Shown: in pieces, positions 5,033-8,490 of the stretch
Position numbering within the stretch: the first letter of the stretch is position 1
Layout: the number at the start of each line of letters is the position of its first letter
Assembly: GCA_937900305.1 (NCBI GenBank)
Contig: CALCCV010000145.1
Span: forward strand, 1-8,490
From: an uncultured Pseudobdellovibrionaceae bacterium
GTDB lineage: Bacteria > Bdellovibrionota > Bdellovibrionia > Bdellovibrionales > Bdellovibrionaceae
Reading direction: 5' to 3'
Length of the DNA: 8,490 bases
Made by a program: the position numbers and the translations under genes
Notes under the pieces: model-generated
Seen by the model: the letters and a program-made list of their open reading frames with translations, nothing else
Database searches by the model: none
What the model was told of the DNA's origin: nothing

Positions 5033-7211
5033 ACGCTTTGAGTTCACGTGAAAACGGAAGTTTTCGCAAGCGCTGATGAGTCAAACGGTAAATTGCGTTA
5101 GCCACGGCCGGAGCAATCGGAGGCAGTCCCGGTTCTCCGAGTCCCGTGGGTGGCTGCGTGGTTTTGACAAATGACACAGAAACTTCCGGCATTTCGGGCA
5201 GGCGCATCACTGGATAGTTGTGGAAATTGCTGGTGGTGATGATTCCGTTTTCAATTTTGATTTCACCGTGCAACGCCGCCGAGAGTCCGTAAGCAATGGC
5301 CCCTTCCACCTGAGTTTTTGCACCCTCGGGGTTGACCACCTGGCCACAGTGCACAGCGCACCAAACTTTGTGGACTTTGGGTGTTCCACCGCTGAGAGAA
5401 ACTTCGGCAATCTGACCTACGACAGTGCCAAACGACTCATGAATCGCCAGACCCCAAGCGCGTCCCTGCGGAACTTTTTTCTTGGCCCAACCCGTTTGCT
5501 TCGCCAAAAGATCTAGCACCTCAATATGGCGCGGAGATTTCTGCAACAAACTCCTGCGCAGTTTGAGGGGATCTTGATTGGTGGCTTCGGCCAGTTCATC
5601 TAACATCGTTTCCATCACGTAAGCGGTGTGGGTGTGACCCACCGAACGCCACCACAAAGTGGTGATGGGCGTTTGCGCGCGAACTTGATGACATCGAAAA
5701 TTTGCAAAGTCGTAGGCGGTATCTGAAACACCTTCGGTGATGGTCGATTCCAGACCGTCTTTCACCATGAATTGTTCGAACATTGATCCACCGATCACCG
5801 ACTGGCCAACAATCTGATGGTCCCAACATAAAAACTTCTTAGATTTATCCAGACCAATGTTGACGCTGTGAAAAGTCATTGGGCGATAAAATCCGCCCTG
5901 CATATCATCTTCCCGAGACCAAACCACTTTGAGTGGGCGTTTCGCCACCTTTGCAAGTTCGCAGGCTTCGGAGGTGTAATCTGAAATTTTATTAGCTCGC
6001 CGACCGAAGCTGCCTCCGGCATAAACGGTATTGACAGTCACTTTTTCGGGCGCCAATCCCAAGATCGCCGCCGCGGCTCCGCGATCGGATGTTGGCATCT
6101 GGTGACCTGACCAAATCTCGGCGGTCTTGCCATCAAAATGGATGGTGCAATTCATCGGCTCCATTGGGGCGTGCGCCAAAAATGGAAACTCATACTCAGC
6201 CTTCAAATTGTTAGTCGACTCTTTGAGCAACTGATCCACATTCCCACGGTTGGCCGCGGCCGGACCTTTGCCTGCAGCTTGTTTGCGAAAGTCTTGCATC
6301 AGACTTTCATCAGAAAATGCAGTTTTGCCTTTTTCATCCCACTCAACTTTTAAAGCGTCGCGCCCCACCCGAGCCGCGTGAGTGTTCTTGGCAAGAACAG
6401 CCACTTTGTCGCCAAAACGAATCACGTCGGTGACGCCGGGACTTGATTTTGCAGTCTTTGGATCCAGAGATTTAATTTTCATTCCCGGAGACGGGGGACG
6501 TAAAATCATCGCGTATTGCATATTCGGAATTTGCACGTCTAAGCCAAACACAGCTTCGCCGTTCACTTTGCCGGCGGCGTCCACCCGGTGAACCGATTGA
6601 CCAATGATTTTGAAATCCTTTTCTTTTTTCAATGGTGGGTCTTGGGGCAGCGGCAGACGATTGGCTGCCTCGGCCAGTTCGCCAAAAGAAAGCTTGCCTT
6701 TTTTCGGGTGAATTACAAAGCTATTTTCCACTTTGAGTTCCTGAACGGGAACTTGCCATTTTGCGGCGGCAGCGGACTTCAGCATTTCGCGAAGAGCGGC
6801 GCCAATGCGTCGGTGTTGCAGCCATGAGGAACTGAGGGCCGAGGATCCGCCGGTCATTTGCATACCTGCAAAGACAGTGTGGTTGTAGACAGGATTCACC
6901 GGTGCAGACACCGAGCGGATCTGTTTCCAATCACAGCCCAATTCTTCGGCGATCAGCTGGGCCATCGATGTGTTCACGCCCTGGCCCATTTCGAGTTTGT
7001 TAATCACAATGGTGATTTGATTGTCAGGGCTGATTTGCACAAAGGCATTGGGTGCTTCGATGGGCTTTGCAGCAGGTGCCCCTTCTTGGGCCAAAGCTTT
7101 TTGACCAACGGAGGGCAGGTAAAATCCGATGATCAGCCCGCCGGCGGCGAGTCCAGATGTTTGTAAAAAAAGTCTTCGAGACAAATCTGTTTTATTTGAT
7201 TTTGAAATCAT
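5031..7211 (-). CDS. iorB: Isoquinoline 1-oxidoreductase-type molybdopterin-binding large subunit
   Basis: From ATG 7211 the protein has 726 residues, usual for IorB-like subunits of the xanthine oxidase family. GAGGAG lies nine bases upstream; the frame is open to 7304, but that would overlap the small-subunit gene and hide the export signal. The N-terminus is a Tat signal: S-R-R-L-F-L-Q (11-17), a hydrophobic stretch (19-33), then K-A-L-A with cleavage near residue 41. Family blocks follow: M-G-Q-G-V-N-T (75-81), H-A-P-M-E-P-M-N-C (347-355), G-H-Q-M-P (369-373), G-G-S-F-G-R-R (399-405), W-W-R-S-V-G-H-T (520-527) and G-L-G-E-P-G (690-695). Glu693 corresponds to the catalytic base of the family. 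The enzyme would hydroxylate a carbon next to nitrogen or an aldehyde, with water as oxygen source, in the periplasm. The true substrate cannot be told from sequence. Isoquinoline is only the name-giving case; many relatives oxidise aldehydes. Confidence 0.95.
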   Translation of the reverse strand: MISKSNKTDLSRRLFLQTSGLAAGGLIIGFYLPSVGQKALAQEGAPAAKPIEAPNAFVQISPDNQITIVINKLEMGQGVNTSMAQLIAEELGCDWKQIRSVSAPVNPVYNHTVFAGMQMTGGSSALSSSWLQHRRIGAALREMLKSAAAAKWQVPVQELKVENSFVIHPKKGKLSFGELAEAANRLPLPQDPPLKKEKDFKIIGQSVHRVDAAGKVNGEAVFGLDVQIPNMQYAMILRPPSPGMKIKSLDPKTAKSSPGVTDVIRFGDKVAVLAKNTHAARVGRDALKVEWDEKGKTAFSDESLMQDFRKQAAGKGPAAANRGNVDQLLKESTNNLKAEYEFPFLAHAPMEPMNCTIHFDGKTAEIWSGHQMPTSDRGAAAAILGLAPEKVTVNTVYAGGSFGRRANKISDYTSEACELAKVAKRPLKVVWSREDDMQGGFYRPMTFHSVNIGLDKSKKFLCWDHQIVGQSVIGGSMFEQFMVKDGLESTITEGVSDTAYDFANFRCHQVRAQTPITTLWWRSVGHTHTAYVMETMLDELAEATNQDPLKLRRSLLQKSPRHIEVLDLLAKQTGWAKKKVPQGRAWGLAIHESFGTVVGQIAEVSLSGGTPKVHKVWCAVHCGQVVNPEGAKTQVEGAIAYGLSAALHGEIKIENGIITTSNFHNYPVMRLPEMPEVSVSFVKTTQPPTGLGEPGLPPIAPAVANAIYRLTHQRLRKLPFSRELKA

Positions 7212-7220
7212 GGTGCGCAA

Positions 7221-7226
7221 CTCCTC
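7221..7226 (-). promoter_or_regulatory. Ribosome binding site of iorB
   Basis: GAGGAG on the minus strand lies 9 bases before ATG 7211, in the 26-base gap after the small-subunit stop. It fixes the start directly ahead of the Tat signal. Confidence 0.7.
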
Positions 7227-7237
7227 AGTTGTTGAAT

Positions 7238-7696
7238 CTACGCCAGGTCTTTGGCAGCTTGATGAATGGCCGTTCGAATGCGTTGATAAGTTCCGCAGCG
7301 GCAAATGTTTCCACTCATCGCCGAGTCGATTTCAGAGTCCGTGGGTTTTTTCAGCTTCTGAAGAAGAGCCACGGCACTCATCACCTGGCCAGTTTGGCAA
7401 TAGCCACATTGAGGCACATGATGATTGACCCACGCCTTTTGCACCGCTTGCGTGATTTTGTCTGTGGCCGTGAGGCCTTCAATCGTTAAAACTTTTTTGC
7501 CAACAGCCGCGGAAACAGGATACGAACACGACCGCACGGCTTCGCCATCCACGTGAATTGTGCAAGCTCCACAAAGAGCCATGCCGCAACCAAATTTAGT
7601 TCCTGTGTATTTCAATTCATCGCGCAGCACCCAAAGCAGGGGAGTGTCGTCACTGACGTCCACCTTCACGACCTTGCCGTTGACATTCAATTCCAT
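7238..7696 (-). CDS. iorA: Isoquinoline 1-oxidoreductase-type 2x[2Fe-2S] small subunit
   Basis: From ATG 7696 the protein has 152 residues, the usual length for this subunit; ATG 7702 two codons upstream touches the ribosome site and is less likely. Numbered from 7696, the N-terminal plant-type ferredoxin domain has Cys37, Cys42, Cys45 (F-G-C-G, L-C-G-A-C) and Cys57 for one [2Fe-2S] cluster. The C-terminal helical domain has Cys97 and Cys100 (Q-C-G-Y-C-Q-T-G-Q) and Cys132 and Cys134 (N-I-C-R-C-G-T-Y) for the other. All eight ligands are present. The subunit carries electrons from molybdenum to the external acceptor. It has no signal peptide of its own, so it would reach the periplasm by co-export with the Tat-tagged large subunit, as known for other Tat enzymes. 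It is the first gene of the operon; no FAD subunit gene accompanies it, which matches the two-subunit Ior design. Confidence 0.96.
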   Translation of the reverse strand: MELNVNGKVVKVDVSDDTPLLWVLRDELKYTGTKFGCGMALCGACTIHVDGEAVRSCSYPVSAAVGKKVLTIEGLTATDKITQAVQKAWVNHHVPQCGYCQTGQVMSAVALLQKLKKPTDSEIDSAMSGNICRCGTYQRIRTAIHQAAKDLA

Positions 7697-7702
7697 TTTC
7701 AT

Positions 7703-7707
7703 CCTCC
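7703..7707 (-). promoter_or_regulatory. Ribosome binding site choosing ATG 7696 of iorA
   Basis: GGAGG on the minus strand directly abuts ATG 7702 (no spacer) but stands a good 6 bases from ATG 7696. The spacing therefore favours the inner start. Confidence 0.7.
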
Positions 7708-7726
7708 GTTGATGAAAATATCAGAA

Positions 7727-7767
7727 GTCATCTTCGAGATCTTGTCATCGTCATTGATGAGCGTCAT
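7727..7767 (-). repeat. Cluster of four GTCAT/ATGAC motifs upstream of the ior operon
   Basis: GTCAT (ATGAC on the coding strand) occurs at 7727-7731, 7744-7748, 7750-7754 and 7763-7767, within 41 bases of the leader of the molybdenum operon. A short palindrome, TCATTGATGA (7751-7760), lies between two copies. The spacings (17, 6 and 13 bases) are irregular. It could be an operator, but no regulator gene is in view, and I found no convincing -35/-10 pair here. The repeats are seen; the role is a guess. Confidence 0.25.
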
Positions 7768-7806
7768 AAAAAAATGTCTAAACGGCGACTTTTAGTGAGA
7801 CCGCCG
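7768..7806 (-). terminator. Possible weak terminator after the right-edge gene
   Basis: On the minus strand, CGGCG (7806-7802) can pair with CGCCG (7787-7783) around a 14-base loop that holds a smaller ACT/AGT hairpin. Seven T residues follow (7774-7768), but eight bases separate them from the stem. The order stem then T-run fits termination of the gene ending at 7817, before the ior operon begins. The short stem and long spacer make it weak. Confidence 0.35.
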
Positions 7807-7816
7807 AGGGTAGTTG

Positions 7817-8490
7817 TCAGTAGATACTTTGTCGAACCCAGGCCGGATCTGGAGAGGTCACTTCTTTACCATGCACAAATGATAAAAATTTATTTGGTGG
7901 GGCGAATTCAATTTCTATGTCGAAATCTTGCGCGAGTTTGGCGATTTCAGGGTGCGCCTCTAAGACTTTGCCTGCCTCACAGGACATAAACCTAATTTTT
8001 TCAAGTTTAAATTGGCCTTCCTTGGCAGTAAGCAACTTGGTGAGCTGTTGGAAAATGGAAAATTCGCCAACCAAAAATTGTTGCGAGGAATAGCCAAACA
8101 TTTTTTCATAAAAAAGACCCCCAGGCTTTAGTCCCGCTAAAATGCTCCAGCTGTAGCGGGCCTTCTCAAGATCCTTTCGATAGTTTTTGCATGTGCGATC
8201 CAACGGGTGGGCATCGCACATGAACGACTGTGCCAATTTTTCCAGCTTTGCTATCTTGTCATTGGTCAAATCTATGTAGTTGCGCCTCAGTTTTTCCGGT
8301 TCGCTATTTTTCATATAAAATCCTAAGCGAGTTTTCTCGGTATTAGGATTGTAAGTCGAGTGTGCGATGATTACGAGTTCCTTTACATTGTGATCTCTGA
8401 CGCAAGCAGTGATGTCTTTCGGCTGTGCAAGGTCCACAAAAACCGTTTTGTCGCTCGCGTTTTTGAGCTCTTGCAAAAGCACCGGATGAA
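7817..8490 (-). CDS. Hypothetical protein with possible caspase-like (His/Cys) fold, 5' end outside window
   Basis: The frame is open to the right edge. A GTG at 8482 would give 221 residues, but no ribosome site precedes it, so the gene probably starts outside the window. I do not recognise the family. Numbered from the GTG, a hydrophobic strand E-L-V-I-I-A-H-S (35-42) and a second one, I-R-F-M-S-C-E-A-G (163-171), resemble the strands that end in the catalytic His and Cys of clan CD (caspase, CHAT, C80-like) folds. Between them is a charged, Lys-rich helical stretch (about 62-110) with Cys89 and Cys98. No signal peptide is visible, though the true N-terminus is missing. The gene looks richer in A and T than the operon downstream, and the intervening 120 bases with a possible terminator suggest it is a separate transcription unit. 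That the gene is real is likely; the fold idea is speculative. Confidence 0.6.
   Translation of the reverse strand, partial: HPVLLQELKNASDKTVFVDLAQPKDITACVRDHNVKELVIIAHSTYNPNTEKTRLGFYMKNSEPEKLRRNYIDLTNDKIAKLEKLAQSFMCDAHPLDRTCKNYRKDLEKARYSWSILAGLKPGGLFYEKMFGYSSQQFLVGEFSIFQQLTKLLTAKEGQFKLEKIRFMSCEAGKVLEAHPEIAKLAQDFDIEIEFAPPNKFLSFVHGKEVTSPDPAWVRQSIY

Noticed and set aside
7212..7304. N-terminal extension of the iorB-like protein by 31 residues
   Set aside because: It would overlap the iorA gene, place a Tat signal in the interior and ignore the GAGGAG site ahead of ATG 7211.
7757..7792. -35/-10 promoter for the ior operon using TAGACA on the minus strand
   Set aside because: The hexamers 16-18 bases downstream match TATAAT in three positions or fewer; the T-run fits the end of the neighbouring gene better.
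8340..8400. Alpha/beta-hydrolase nucleophile elbow in the A-H-S-T-Y segment of the right-edge protein
   Set aside because: The G-x-S-x-G pattern is absent; only the H-S pair is present.
1..8490. CRISPR array, tRNA, rRNA, transposase or phage genes
   Set aside because: No regularly spaced repeats, no cloverleaf or conserved rRNA segments and no mobile-element protein motifs were seen on either strand.

Overview
The window carries nine protein genes and no RNA gene, insertion sequence or CRISPR array that I can support. Both edge genes are cut. Base composition looks balanced (not computed), Shine-Dalgarno sites are purine-rich, and the genes encode exported multihaem c-type cytochromes, a Tat-exported molybdenum enzyme and a lipoprotein whose signal peptide ends in F-L-N-C. 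Together this suggests a Gram-negative, respiring, free-living bacterium. The F-x-N-C type of lipobox is something I associate with Bdellovibrionota and relatives, so that is my best guess for the lineage, but it is an inference from style and not a proof.

Left part, plus strand (1-2827): the C-terminal part of a DUF1501-like protein (cut at the left edge), a predicted lipoprotein with two haem c motifs, a 110-base gap with a 7-bp perfect hairpin and an isolated TTGACA box, then a small exported dihaem cytochrome of the kind annotated as 'isoquinoline 1-oxidoreductase subunit'.

Middle part, minus strand (7696 down to 2875): a tightly packed five-gene operon, in transcription order iorA-like (2x[2Fe-2S] subunit), iorB-like (molybdopterin subunit with a Tat signal), a mocA/mobA-like nucleotidyltransferase, an xdhC/coxI-like maturation factor, and a sufU-like sulfur/Fe-S protein. 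The gaps are 26 bp and 7 bp, followed by two 4-base stop/start overlaps (TTGA and ATGA), so the last genes are probably translationally coupled. The operon meets the dihaem cytochrome gene tail to tail, 47 bp apart.

How the parts may work together: the IorAB-type enzyme would hydroxylate an aldehyde or N-heterocycle using water and pass electrons from the molybdenum centre through the two Fe-S clusters. There is no FAD subunit in the operon, so a c-type cytochrome is the likely acceptor, and the convergent dihaem gene is the obvious candidate. The nucleotidyltransferase would make the dinucleotide form of the cofactor, and XdhC would carry it and oversee sulfuration. The sufU gene as fifth member is the most unusual element: it may bring sulfur to the molybdenum or to the Fe-S clusters.

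Right part, minus strand (8490 down to 7817): a lysine-rich, more AT-looking hypothetical protein cut at the right edge. Its two conserved-looking blocks (I-I-A-H-S and F-M-S-C-E-A-G) resemble the His and Cys strands of caspase-fold (clan CD) proteins. The 120 bases between this gene and the operon hold a possible weak terminator and four copies of GTCAT.
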